From: JBJXFY01 sp046155815
GTDB lineage: Bacteria; Verrucomicrobiota; Verrucomicrobiia; Limisphaerales; CAIMTB01
Length of the DNA stretch: 38,228 nucleotides
Assembly: GCA_046155815.1 (NCBI GenBank)
Contig: JBJXFY010000177.1
Location: forward strand, 1-38,228
Direction: 5' to 3'
Positions within the stretch are counted from its first letter, which is position 1, and every line of letters starts with the position of its first letter. Below, piece by piece: positions 26,839-35,229 of this stretch. The notes below the pieces were generated by a model. The model was not told the origin of the DNA. It did not search any database and saw only the letters and a program-made list of their open reading frames with translations. A program made the position numbers and the translations under genes.

Positions 26839-28551
26839 ATGAGCAGGAAAAAGACCGCCACCCGCCCCGCCCCCGACACCCGCGCCTTCTCGTCCGTCGT
26901 CGTGGACGGCATCGAGCGCGCCCCGAGCCGCGGGATGCTCTACGCCACCGGGTTCAAGAAGGAGGACTTCGCCAAGCCCCAGGTCGGCGTTGCTTCGACC
27001 TGGAGCATGGTCACGCCGTGCAACATGCACATCGACCAGCTCGCCGTGAGCGTCGCCCAGGGCATCAACGAGGCCGGCGGCAAGGCGGTCGTCTTCAACA
27101 CCATCACCATCTCCGACGGCATCTCGATGGGCACCGAGGGAATGAAGTATTCCCTCGTATCCCGCGAAGTGATCGCCGATTCGATCGAAACCGTCGTCGG
27201 CTGCCAGGGCTTCGATGGCTTCGTGGCCGTGGGCGGGTGCGACAAGAACATGCCCGGCTGCGTCATGGCGATGGGCCGGCTGAACCGCCCTTCGCTGTTC
27301 GTCTATGGCGGCACCATCCTGCCCGGCGAACTCGACGGCAAGGACGTGGACCTCGTGAACATCTTCGAGGCCGTGGGCAGGAACGCCGCCGGCGCCTGCT
27401 CGGCAGCGGAGGTTGAGCGCGTCGCCGAAGTCGCCATTCCCGGCGCCGGCTCGTGCGGCGGGATGTACACCGCCAACACCATGGCCAGCGCCATCGAGGC
27501 GCTCGGCATGAGCCTGCCGAACTCGTCCGCGCAGGCCGCGATTTCCAGGGAGAAGACGCTCGATTGCGAGACTGCCGGCGCTGCGGTGCTGAACCTCATC
27601 AAACGCGGCATTCTCCCGCGCGACATCATGACGAAGGACGCCTTCGAGAACGCCATGACGCTCGTCATCGCACTCAGCGGCTCGACCAACGCCGTCATGC
27701 ACCTCATCGCCATGGCGCACAGCGCGGGGGTGAAGCTGACCATTGACGACTGGACCCGCGTCGGCAAACGCGTGCCCGTGCTGGCCGACCTCAAGCCGTC
27801 CGGCAAGTACGTCATGGCCCGCCTCGTCGAGATCGGCGGAACCGTGCCGCTCATGAAGCTGCTGCTCGACGAGGGACTGCTGCACGGCGACGTCATGACC
27901 GTCACCGGCCGGACGATGCGTGAGAACCTCAAGCACGCGGCGAAGTATCCGGCGGGCCAGGACATCATCCGCAGGTTCGACAACCCGATCAAGCCCAGCA
28001 GCCACCTTGTCATCTTCCGCGGCAACCTCTGCCCCGGCGGCGCGGTTGGGAAAATCTCCGGCAAGGAGGGCCTTCAGTTCAGCGGCAAGGCCATCGTGTT
28101 CGAGCGCGAAGAGGACGCCTTGCAGGGCATCCTCGGCGGCAAGGTGAAGGCCGGCCACGTCATCATCGTGCGCGGCGAAGGTCCAAAGGGCGGCCCCGGC
28201 ATGAGGGAGATGCTCTCACCGACCAGCGCCATCATGGGCAAGGGCCTCGGCAAGTCGGTCGCGTTGATCACCGACGGCCGGTTCAGCGGCGGCTCGCACG
28301 GTTTCGTCATCGGCCACGTCACGCCCGAGGCGTTCGACGGCGGTCCCATCGCGGTGGTGAAGAACGGCGACCCGATCACGATTGATGCCGAGCAGCGCAT
28401 CATCACCCTCGCCATCCCGGCAAAGGAACTCGACGCCCGCCTGCGGAATTGGAAACAGCCGAAGCCCAATTACCGCCGCGGCGTGCTCGCAAAGTATGCG
28501 GCGCAGGTCAGCAGCGCGAGCGAGGGGGCGGTGACCGACCGGCAGTTTTGA
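26839..28551 (+). CDS. ilvD: Dihydroxy-acid dehydratase
   Basis: A 570-residue Fe-S dehydratase of branched-chain amino acid synthesis, which turns dihydroxy acids into the keto acids for valine, isoleucine and leucine. Three Cys in the positions of [2Fe-2S]-type enzymes are visible: TPCNMH (C61), VGGCDKNMPGC (C134) and SCGGMYTANTM (about 207). Other signatures: ISDGISMGTEGM, ALSGSTNAVMHL, LKPSGKYVMARL, CPGGAVGKISG and ITDGRFSGGSHGFVIGH. The ATG at 26839 (MSRKKTATRP) is preferred; a start 20 codons earlier would lie on the candidate promoter. It follows the aminotransferase by 136 bases. Confidence 0.96.
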   Translation: MSRKKTATRPAPDTRAFSSVVVDGIERAPSRGMLYATGFKKEDFAKPQVGVASTWSMVTPCNMHIDQLAVSVAQGINEAGGKAVVFNTITISDGISMGTEGMKYSLVSREVIADSIETVVGCQGFDGFVAVGGCDKNMPGCVMAMGRLNRPSLFVYGGTILPGELDGKDVDLVNIFEAVGRNAAGACSAAEVERVAEVAIPGAGSCGGMYTANTMASAIEALGMSLPNSSAQAAISREKTLDCETAGAAVLNLIKRGILPRDIMTKDAFENAMTLVIALSGSTNAVMHLIAMAHSAGVKLTIDDWTRVGKRVPVLADLKPSGKYVMARLVEIGGTVPLMKLLLDEGLLHGDVMTVTGRTMRENLKHAAKYPAGQDIIRRFDNPIKPSSHLVIFRGNLCPGGAVGKISGKEGLQFSGKAIVFEREEDALQGILGGKVKAGHVIIVRGEGPKGGPGMREMLSPTSAIMGKGLGKSVALITDGRFSGGSHGFVIGHVTPEAFDGGPIAVVKNGDPITIDAEQRIITLAIPAKELDARLRNWKQPKPNYRRGVLAKYAAQVSSASEGAVTDRQF

Positions 28552-28552
28552 A

Positions 28553-28579
28553 ACCTGGTCATCAGCTCAAAGGCCAGGT
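28553..28579 (+). terminator. Inverted repeat after ilvD
   Basis: ACCTGG/CCAGGT with a 15-base loop, right after the ilvD stop in the gap between converging genes. No T-run. The rest of 28552-28681 shows no gene. Confidence 0.25.
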
Positions 28580-28681
28580 GGTCATGTCATGACGGCCGGT
28601 GCTGAGTGACCAAGGTGCATATCGAATGACCGACCGTCCTCGTCGATTCCTCGCCCGGTTAACGGGACTTCGGAGGAAGGC

Positions 28682-29089
28682 TCAACGCTCCAGCATCCCG
28701 GCCAACACGAGTTGCGCCACGAATAGGGCGACCAGAAGGCCCCAGAGGGCGAGGGCGGCCGGCGCCTCTCCGCGTGGCACGGGCGGGGCCGGCGAGATTT
28801 CCAGCAACGCTGCACCGCAACGGATGCGGTCCCTCGGCCTCAGCAGGGCCGTCTCGATCTTTTGATCGTTTACGGCAACAAGGGCATGATGAACCGCCCC
28901 CACGGCGAGGCGGTTTGAGGAGTCAAGGTTAAGCCGCAGATGCTCGTCCCACAGGCCATCAGCCTCGCAGACGATCTCACAGCGGCGGCCCCGGCCCAGA
29001 CGAGCGGGGAGTGTGGCAACCAAAACCAACCGGACAGGCTGGCCAGGTATGGAGATCAGGACTTGTACCACAACTGCCTGTGGCGGCAC
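28682..29089 (-). CDS. Membrane-anchored degenerate FHA-like protein
   Basis: A 135-residue protein closing the exopolysaccharide operon, 16 bases after the Wza-like gene. Residues about 20-98 read as an FHA-like beta sandwich: RLVLVATLPARLGRGRRCEI with the Gly-Arg of strand 3-4 (32-35), H50 where FHA domains have the conserved His, VN (73-74) in place of VNG, and LLRPRDRIRCG (82-92) matching the L..GD.I..G strand. The phosphothreonine-contacting Ser before the His is replaced (WDEH), and the Asn-Gly is Asn-Asp, so phosphopeptide binding may be lost. A single transmembrane helix follows (about 113-132), leaving the domain on one face of the membrane. Start is GTG at 29089. Family assignment is by pattern only; an unrelated small beta domain is possible. 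Confidence 0.6.
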   Translation of the reverse strand: MPPQAVVVQVLISIPGQPVRLVLVATLPARLGRGRRCEIVCEADGLWDEHLRLNLDSSNRLAVGAVHHALVAVNDQKIETALLRPRDRIRCGAALLEISPAPPVPRGEAPAALALWGLLVALFVAQLVLAGMLER

Positions 29090-29105
29090 GGCCCTGCTTC
29101 CCGGC

Positions 29106-29726
29106 CTAGTCGCCTGTGATGCTGCGGCGCGGCGCGAAAATCCGGTCGCCCGGATACACGGCTATATCAAGCTCCGGACGGCGCTTGGCCTTCTCCAAGT
29201 CCACAATCACCGGATCCTTTCCGGGTCGGGTAAGCTGCACGCGCCGCCGGGCCGCAAAGTCCGTGAAACCGCCCGCCGCCGCCACGGCGCGGAGCACGGT
29301 CATCTCGCCCGTGTACACGTAGCGGTCGGGCCGGCGGACCTCGCCGTCCACGAAGAACACGCGGTTCTCATTCTGCACGGTCACAGTGAGCCGCTGGAAG
29401 AAATCGGGGACATACTTGTCGTGAATGGCCTTCTGCAACTGGCCGGAACTCAGGCCCACGGCGAGCACCGGGCCGACAAGCTCAAGGGTGATGGTTCCGT
29501 CCCCTTTGATGCGTTCCTCATGGTCCGGGGGCGGGTTGGGAATGCCGGAGAAGGTGATCCGCACCATGTCGTCCCGGCGCAAGGTGTCCACCCATTCTCC
29601 GCCGCCCGTGGTGGCGCCGTCCTTGGCGGCGCTGTTCGTACCGGACGGCGTGGTGCCGCCGCCACAGCCGATGAGCACGACCGCAAGGATCAGGGACGAA
29701 AATAGAAGGCCAAGTCGGTTGATCAT
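29106..29726 (-). CDS. Wza-like polysaccharide export lipoprotein
   Basis: A 206-residue outer-membrane polysaccharide export protein. Lipoprotein signal with lipobox VLIGC (C21). The polysaccharide export (Poly_export) domain starts at TLRRDDMVRITFSGIP (about 48-63), with the GDGTITLELVGPVLAVGLSSGQLQKAI stretch, and one SLBB-type domain follows: VFFVDGEVRRPDRYVYTGEMTVLRAVAAAGGFTDFA, then the ending VYPGDRIFAPRR. It is shorter than E. coli Wza (379) and lacks the long C-terminal helix that forms the outer-membrane pore, so the barrel gene upstream may supply the pore; that is inference. It starts 26 bases after the wzc stop. Confidence 0.9.
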   Translation of the reverse strand: MINRLGLLFSSLILAVVLIGCGGGTTPSGTNSAAKDGATTGGGEWVDTLRRDDMVRITFSGIPNPPPDHEERIKGDGTITLELVGPVLAVGLSSGQLQKAIHDKYVPDFFQRLTVTVQNENRVFFVDGEVRRPDRYVYTGEMTVLRAVAAAGGFTDFAARRRVQLTRPGKDPVIVDLEKAKRRPELDIAVYPGDRIFAPRRSITGD

Positions 29727-29752
29727 GCGAGATGCGGTTGTTCGGGACGGGG

Positions 29753-31939
29753 CTAATACTTCTTCTTGAGGTCGAGGCGGGCGACCTCGGGCGAGCCATT
29801 CTTAGCCACTCCAGGCTTCTGGCCATCATCTTCGGCGTCGCGTTTTGAGTAATAGTCGTAGTAGTAGCCGCTGTAGTAGTAGTAGTTCTCGTCCTGGGAC
29901 ATGTTGATGTTGTTGAGGACGATGCCCACCAAGTTGCCACCGACCTTCTCGACCATCTGCTTGGCACGGATGGTCATGGCCTGCGGATACTTGCGGTACT
30001 GAATGACCTGCAGCGCAAGGTCAACCTCGGAGGCGAGGACGGCGGCGTCGCTGACACCCATGATCGGCGGACTGTCGAAGAAGACGAAGTCGTAGCGGCG
30101 CTTGACCTCCTTGATGAGCTCCTTCATCTGCGCGGAGTTGAGGATGCCCATCGAGCTGCTGGGAAGCTTGCCGCTAGGCAGGAAGTCGAGCGTGGCCAGC
30201 CTGCTGGTCTGGATGACTTCCTCGATCTTGTTCTGGCCAAGCAGGTAATTGGTGAGGCCGAGCGAGTTGGAAACCTTGAACAGCTTATGGGCGCTGGGAC
30301 GGCGGAGGTCGGAGTCCACGACCAGGACCCGGTCGCCGTTCTGCGCGAAGACAGTCGCGAGGTTGAAGAGCGTGGTGGACTTGCCCTCGCCGGCGCCGCC
30401 GCTGACGACTGTGATGGTGTTGGCGGAAGCGTCCTTGCGGCCAAAGAGGAGGTTGGTGCGGAGCACGCGGTAAGCCTCGGCATGCGGGCTCTCGGGCCCT
30501 TCCTCAAGGAGCGAGCCGACATTCTGCGGGATGACTCCAAGAACGGGGGCCTGGAGGGCGCGCTCCACGTCGTCAATGGTCTTAACGCTGGTATCAAGAT
30601 ACTCGATGAAGAACGCGAGCCCAACACCGACAACCAAGCCTACAATGACGCCGATGACGATGTTAAGCGGGATGTTGGGACGCACCGGATCAAGACCCTC
30701 CTCGGCGCTGTCGGTGATCTGCACGATCTGCGTCCGGGGAATCCTCGCGTCGAACAGCTCCTGGGCGAGCTTCCGGGTGAGCACGTCCACCATGATGTTC
30801 TGGTTCTCCAACTCGCGTTTCTTGGTGAAGTATCCCCGATACTCCCGGGCGCGGCTGATGTCCTCGGCCCGGGCGACTGCGACTTGGTTGGTCAACTCGT
30901 TGAGGCTGCTCAGGGTGGCCTGCATTTCTGACTCGAGGCCGTTCATGATGCCATCCACACGGCCCTCGATCTCCTTTTCGAGCTGTTCAAGCTGGAGCTG
31001 CAGACGGACCACATCGGGGTGCTTTTCCGAAAGGGTTCCGGACACGGCGATCAGCTGCTGCCGCACTTCGCTGCTTTTCTGCATGAGCTCGACGAGCAGG
31101 GCATCGCCTGGAAAAACAACCGGCAGGGCGTTGCGGAGGCGTTCTCGGCCACCGTCCCTCGCGGCGAGGCTGACAAGATTGGAATAACGCGACTGGTAGC
31201 GGACAAGCTGGTTGAGCGCCTCGACCCGAAGTCCGTCCGTGCGCCGCACGGCGTCGGCCTCGAGCGTCCCCTGACTCCATGAGTCGGCCATGAGATCCGT
31301 TATTCGAAACTCCTCGCGCAGCTTGTTCAGCTCTTCCTGCGCGGCGGCGGCGGCGGTCTTCTGGGACTGCAACTCCTCCTTGACCTTGTCGATGCCGCTC
31401 AGGGCGGTTCGGAGGCGCTCGGAAAGACGGCTGTCGCGATAGATGTCGGCGATCTTGTTGGCGATCTCGGCCGCCTCCTGCTTGTCGCGGCCGTACACGC
31501 GGATCTCGATCATCGTCGTGTTGCGGAACTGCCGCACATCAATCTTGTTGCGCAGGATCTGGAAGGTTTCAGCGGGCTTGAGGAGGCCCTCGCCGAGGTA
31601 TTCCTTGGACCACCGCTCGGTCAGCCCGAGTTCATTGATGACCTGGTAAAGATTGGTCTTGGACTGGATGACCTCAAACTCGGTCTGGAGGAAGAAGGGG
31701 TCGGGCGGGCCGCCCAAACCCGTGCCGCCGAGGAGGCCGATGTCGGCGACGTCCTTCTCAACCTTGATCCGGGTGTAGCTCATGTAGGTCTTCGGCAGCA
31801 TGTAGCTGACCACGGTAACCGTGATGACCACGAGCAGGAACACGGCGATGATCACCGCCTTGCGGATGCGGATGATCCGCCAGTAATCAAGGAAGTGCAG
31901 CTTGGTTTCGGCGGGCTGCGGCGGTTTGAAGCTTTCCAT
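29753..31939 (-). CDS. Wzc-like chain-length regulator and tyrosine autokinase
   Basis: A 728-residue inner-membrane protein. Wzz domain between two transmembrane helices (about 29-47 and 417-443), with a long periplasmic coiled-coil region. The cytoplasmic BY-kinase has Walker A GGAGEGKSTT (about 511-520), Walker A' VLVVDSDLRRP (about 536-546) and Walker B FVFFDSPP (about 614-621). A tyrosine cluster lies near the C-terminus: nine Tyr between 686 and 697, plus a final Tyr. Such kinases phosphorylate each other's tyrosine tails, which controls oligomerisation and polymer export. The ATG at 31939 directly follows a terminator-like hairpin and T-run, and no ribosome binding site is visible. Confidence 0.95.
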   Translation of the reverse strand: MESFKPPQPAETKLHFLDYWRIIRIRKAVIIAVFLLVVITVTVVSYMLPKTYMSYTRIKVEKDVADIGLLGGTGLGGPPDPFFLQTEFEVIQSKTNLYQVINELGLTERWSKEYLGEGLLKPAETFQILRNKIDVRQFRNTTMIEIRVYGRDKQEAAEIANKIADIYRDSRLSERLRTALSGIDKVKEELQSQKTAAAAAQEELNKLREEFRITDLMADSWSQGTLEADAVRRTDGLRVEALNQLVRYQSRYSNLVSLAARDGGRERLRNALPVVFPGDALLVELMQKSSEVRQQLIAVSGTLSEKHPDVVRLQLQLEQLEKEIEGRVDGIMNGLESEMQATLSSLNELTNQVAVARAEDISRAREYRGYFTKKRELENQNIMVDVLTRKLAQELFDARIPRTQIVQITDSAEEGLDPVRPNIPLNIVIGVIVGLVVGVGLAFFIEYLDTSVKTIDDVERALQAPVLGVIPQNVGSLLEEGPESPHAEAYRVLRTNLLFGRKDASANTITVVSGGAGEGKSTTLFNLATVFAQNGDRVLVVDSDLRRPSAHKLFKVSNSLGLTNYLLGQNKIEEVIQTSRLATLDFLPSGKLPSSSMGILNSAQMKELIKEVKRRYDFVFFDSPPIMGVSDAAVLASEVDLALQVIQYRKYPQAMTIRAKQMVEKVGGNLVGIVLNNINMSQDENYYYYSGYYYDYYSKRDAEDDGQKPGVAKNGSPEVARLDLKKKY

Positions 31940-31940
31940 A

Positions 31941-31979
31941 GAAAGAAAAAGGGAGGCTGGAAGTAACCTTCAGCCTCCC
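31941..31979 (-). terminator. Intrinsic terminator (attenuator) in front of wzc
   Basis: On the minus strand a perfect 9-bp stem GGGAGGCTG/CAGCCTCCC, extended by three pairs past one bulged base to a 4-base loop, is followed at once by TTTTTCTTTC and then the wzc ATG one base later. It has all parts of a Rho-independent terminator. It lies in the 73-base gap between the barrel gene and wzc. Confidence 0.8.
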
Positions 31980-32012
31980 CAAAGTGCAAGGGACATTTCC
32001 CGGTGCAACGGA

Positions 32013-33302
32013 TCAGTAGGTTCCGCGGACGCCGAAGTAGAGGCGGTTGCGGGTGTAGGAACGACCGCCGATATCGGAGTCAAGCCGGTCAAAGTTGTAC
32101 CCAGCCTCCAGGCCGAGGTACTGCGTCAGCTCGTACATGAAGCCGATGCCCGCAGTGTAGAAGCCATCTGCCTCACCGTCGTAGGCGCCACCATTGAACT
32201 CGCCGTTCTGGACCTCTGCCGTGAGGGATCCCGTAAGGCGATCCATGATCTTGTGGCTGAGCGCCAAGAAGCCCGTGATCGTGTCCTGATCCAGCGTTGG
32301 GCCGGCCGCGAGGTCCGTGTAGTCGTAGGCCAAGTCCGTGCGGTTCTTGGCGTAGCGCACACCGACCTGCACAAAGCTCTCGGGCAGGTAGTTGTAGATG
32401 AAGCTCAATTCACCGTAGGGGGTCCAGTCCGAATCATCGGCGGAATCGATGAGGACACTGTCCCCCTGGTTGATGTAATCCGTATAGGCCACGCCGCCGC
32501 GGAACGAGAGGGAAGCCTGCGGATTCACAATCGCGTCCGCGCCCACGTAAATGAAGTGCGCGTCGGAGTCGCGGTATTCAGGATGATTTTCGTTGGTCGC
32601 CTGAAAACCGGGAACCAGCGCATCATCGCTGTTGAACCGCGTCATCCCGTACGTGTAACCCACGATACCGGTCAACGTCGGGGTCAGCACCCAGCGGGTG
32701 TCGAGCCGAGGATAATGCTCAGTGCGGTCGAGAAGCGCGGAGTAGCTGCCGGCCCCCGACTGGTCGTAGTCGTACCAAACGTTCTTATAGGCCCCCGTCA
32801 CCCCGAAGGTGCGGGTGATTGTCTGGTCGTAGTTGACGTCCGCGAGGTTGCGAAAATAGTCGCCCTCCGAGCGGGTCACGCCGGTCGTGCTGGCATCACC
32901 CACCTGCGGATCAATCGCGTACACAAAGGAATTGGCCACCTTGACGCTGCTGTTTTCGCTGAACTCGTGGCGCAGCACGAGATCGATCAGGTGCATCTGA
33001 TCGATGTCTTCGTCCTCGCGGTCGAAGAAGTACTTCATCGAGTACAGGTAGCTGCCCGTGATCGTGGTCTGCTCGCCGACCCAACGGGCGTCAATCGAGG
33101 GGCGAACCTCAACACCCCAGCTCCCCTCGCGGAGTTCGCTGGTCGTGGCCAAGGGGTTGTCGTCGTAGAAGCCGCGCACGGCTGCGCTGACGCTCCACCA
33201 CCGTGAGGTATCCACTGCCGCGTGCTGGCTGGCGACGGCGTACTGCGGCAGGGCGACGAGGCCCGCCAACGCCAATCCGGACGAAGAAACGAGTTTGTTC
33301 AT
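32013..33302 (-). CDS. Outer-membrane beta-barrel protein of the exopolysaccharide cluster
   Basis: A 429-residue protein with a Sec signal (1-25, ending AVAS/Q). The mature chain consists of alternating beta strands rich in Tyr, Asp and Thr, ending in RNRLYFGVRGTY, a typical barrel-closing strand with an aromatic last residue. No enzymatic motif. Similar barrels occur beside exopolysaccharide genes (outer membrane beta-barrel, BBP2-like), probably as the exit pore. The ATG at 33302 is chosen for the signal peptide; the frame is open 95 codons upstream into the glycosyltransferase gene. Its start is preceded by a CCTTTTTCT tract and no purine-rich binding site. A terminator follows it. Confidence 0.85.
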   Translation of the reverse strand: MNKLVSSSGLALAGLVALPQYAVASQHAAVDTSRWWSVSAAVRGFYDDNPLATTSELREGSWGVEVRPSIDARWVGEQTTITGSYLYSMKYFFDREDEDIDQMHLIDLVLRHEFSENSSVKVANSFVYAIDPQVGDASTTGVTRSEGDYFRNLADVNYDQTITRTFGVTGAYKNVWYDYDQSGAGSYSALLDRTEHYPRLDTRWVLTPTLTGIVGYTYGMTRFNSDDALVPGFQATNENHPEYRDSDAHFIYVGADAIVNPQASLSFRGGVAYTDYINQGDSVLIDSADDSDWTPYGELSFIYNYLPESFVQVGVRYAKNRTDLAYDYTDLAAGPTLDQDTITGFLALSHKIMDRLTGSLTAEVQNGEFNGGAYDGEADGFYTAGIGFMYELTQYLGLEAGYNFDRLDSDIGGRSYTRNRLYFGVRGTY

Positions 33303-33366
33303 AGAAAAAGGTTCGTGTGGACCATGTTGCCGCAGAACGAATACAACGCTTTGCTTTGGCGGGAGT

Positions 33367-33395
33367 GGTTTAGGATCATGGGGACTCCGTGTCAA
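33367..33395 (-). promoter_or_regulatory. Candidate promoter of the outer-membrane barrel gene
   Basis: On the minus strand, a perfect TTGACA (33395-33390) inside the last codons of the glycosyltransferase gene, a 17-base spacer, then TAAACC (33372-33367; 3/6 match). The leader to the ATG would be about 58 bases. Confidence 0.35.
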
Positions 33396-34491
33396 ACATT
33401 TCTTTCGCCTTGTCCACCAAGAACTCCCGCAGGGGCGGGATGACCTGCGGCCAGCGGAACCGCGCCGAATTCTGCCAGGCCTTTTCCCGCAGGATCTGGT
33501 AGGCGACCGCGTCCCCCGCAATCCCCCGGATGGCACCAGCCAACGCAGCCGGTGTTTCCTGCGCCGCCAGCCGGCCGGTGACCCCATGAATCGTGGACTC
33601 CACCAGCCCCGGGACAGGGTACACGACTGCCGGCGTTCCCTGCCCTTGCGCCTCGATGACGTTCAAACCCCATCCTTCCCGAACCGAGGCGTGCAACAAC
33701 AGGTGGGCGTGGCGCAGACTGGAGGTCTTCTCGGCTTCGGAGACGGCCCCGACGAGCGCGACACAGAATCCAAGGCCAAGGTCCCTGACCAGCGCCCCCA
33801 GCCGCCCGGCCTCCGCACCCCCGCCGAGCACCTCCAGAGTCACCGGCAGGCCGCCCTCGACGAGCAGTTTCGCCGCATGGATGACGTGATCCACCCGCTT
33901 GTACGAGGCCAGACGGGATACCGTGACGAGCCGAAGCGGCGTGGCCAGCGGCTTGTCCGGCAAGACCGACAGCGGCTCGACGTCGCAGCCGTTGGAAAAA
34001 GCGGCCACGGAGCGCACGCCCAGCTCAATGAGCTGCCGGCGCGTGGACTCCGATACGGTCCAGAACGGTATGCGCGCGTAGCGTCGGATCATCCACCGCT
34101 CCTGCGCTGCGGCAGCCCGCGCCAACGGAGGCGGCAACACGTGATTCCAGATTGGCCCGCAGACCTCATGGATGTAGGCCAGCACCCGGGTGCGCGCCCA
34201 CCACGGCGCGAACCACGGCAGCCCGTGGTGCTGGTCGATAACGAGGTCAAAGCGCGCCTGCCGCCGCACCCACCGCCGCGCCGCCACCTGTGCCGTGCCC
34301 ATGCGCCCCGCGCGCACGACTTGGATCCCCTCCAGCATTTCAACGGGCGCGGCACCGGGAAACCCGTGCGAGAACCACGCCACCTCGTGCCCCGCCTCGA
34401 TCAGCCCGCGCATGAAGGCCAGCGACACGCGCTCCGCGCCGCCGGCGCGCGGATTGCGCGGGTCGCGCCAGTTCAGCATCAGGAAACGCAT
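33376..34491 (-). CDS. Glycosyltransferase family 4 protein
   Basis: A 371-residue GT-B glycosyltransferase. The N-terminal MRFLMLNWRDPRNPRAGGAE is the acceptor-side loop. The C-terminal Rossmann half contains LRLVTVSRLASYKRVDHVI, the SLRHAHLLLHASVREGWGLNVIEAQ motif with the E-x7-E donor site, and the GTPAVVYPVPGLVESTIHG segment. It transfers a sugar from a nucleotide donor to a growing glycan; sugar identity is unknown. The ATG at 34491 is taken because the upstream extension reads through tRNA-Pro. It lies 73 bases before the barrel gene on the same strand and is likely part of the exopolysaccharide block. Confidence 0.9.
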   Translation of the reverse strand: MRFLMLNWRDPRNPRAGGAERVSLAFMRGLIEAGHEVAWFSHGFPGAAPVEMLEGIQVVRAGRMGTAQVAARRWVRRQARFDLVIDQHHGLPWFAPWWARTRVLAYIHEVCGPIWNHVLPPPLARAAAAQERWMIRRYARIPFWTVSESTRRQLIELGVRSVAAFSNGCDVEPLSVLPDKPLATPLRLVTVSRLASYKRVDHVIHAAKLLVEGGLPVTLEVLGGGAEAGRLGALVRDLGLGFCVALVGAVSEAEKTSSLRHAHLLLHASVREGWGLNVIEAQGQGTPAVVYPVPGLVESTIHGVTGRLAAQETPAALAGAIRGIAGDAVAYQILREKAWQNSARFRWPQVIPPLREFLVDKAKEMFDTESP

Positions 34492-34614
34492 TTCTGGCGG
34501 GCAGGATGTCGGCGGCAGTGAGGCGGCGGGCCAGCAAAAACTCTTTTCCGCCGCCCCGCCCAAAATCGCGGTTGCCAAGTTCCCAGCCTTGCCGCACTTA
34601 GTTCCCCGCCGGGT

Positions 34615-34691
34615 CGGGGCGTAGCGTAGCCTGGTAGCGCGCTTGTTTCGGGTACAAGAGGTCGTGAGTTCGAATCTCACCGCCCCGACCA
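34615..34691 (+). tRNA. tRNA-Pro (CGG)
   Basis: Cloverleaf of 77 bases: acceptor CGGGGCG/CGCCCCG, D arm GCGT/GCGC, anticodon stem CTTGT/ACAAG with loop TTCGGGT (anticodon CGG), T arm GTGAG/CTCAC around TTCGAAT, discriminator A, encoded CCA, followed at once by TTTTT. The C at position 1 is typical of tRNA-Pro. Confidence 0.96.
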
Positions 34692-34704
34692 TTTTTCTTC
34701 GGAA

Positions 34705-35229
34705 TCAGCCCCCTCCAAACCGCCGGAGCAGCGCCGTGGTGGACTTGCCCGGCACAAACGGGATGAAGGCGATCCGCCCGCACGCCGTTTCCACGGCCTG
34801 CCGTTCAGTCTGGTTCAGCGTGTCCAGCGTGTAGTCCCCGCCCTTGGCCCATACGTCCGGACGAGCCAGGCGAAGGAACTCCGTGGCGCTCGCCTCCGCA
34901 AACACGCACACCGCATCCACGCTCGCCAGCGCCGCGACCAACAGCGAGCGATCCTCCGCCGCGTTGACGGGCCGTGACGGTCCCTTGAGCGCCCGCACGG
35001 AAGCATCGCCGTTCACGCCCACCAGCAGCGCGTCGCCAAGGTCGCGGGCGGCCTCCAGATAGGTTGCATGGCCGATGTGAAGCAGGTCGAAGCAACCATT
35101 GGTCACCACCAGGCGGCGGCCGGCGCGGCGCAGTTCCGCGCGCCAGGCCGGCAGAGCCTCAAGAGACAGCAGTTTCTCGCGGAAAGACACGCCGCCAAAC
35201 TGGTTCCGAAAAGCCCCAAGGCCAAGCAC
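34705..35229 (-). CDS. rfaE2: D-glycero-beta-D-manno-heptose 1-phosphate adenylyltransferase
   Basis: A 174-residue cytidylyltransferase-fold enzyme matching the C-terminal half of HldE. Motifs: VVTNGCFDLLHIGH (41-54) with the HxGH nucleotide site, YLEAARDLGDALLVGVNGDASVRALKGPSRPVN (57-89), WAKGGDYTLDTLNQTE (131-146), and the ending IPFVPGKSTTALL. It makes ADP-heptose for lipopolysaccharide core, which fits a Gram-negative envelope. The start is GTG at 35229; a second GTG at codon 14 is equally possible, as many homologues begin near that point. The kinase half (rfaE1) is not in the window. It is convergent with tRNA-Pro. Confidence 0.92.
   Translation of the reverse strand: MLGLGAFRNQFGGVSFREKLLSLEALPAWRAELRRAGRRLVVTNGCFDLLHIGHATYLEAARDLGDALLVGVNGDASVRALKGPSRPVNAAEDRSLLVAALASVDAVCVFAEASATEFLRLARPDVWAKGGDYTLDTLNQTERQAVETACGRIAFIPFVPGKSTTALLRRFGGG

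Noticed and set aside
34492..34692. N-terminal extension of the glycosyltransferase starting MVGAVRFELTTS
   Set aside because: This is tRNA-Pro read on the wrong strand, a well-known false protein start. The ATG at 34491 fits the family.
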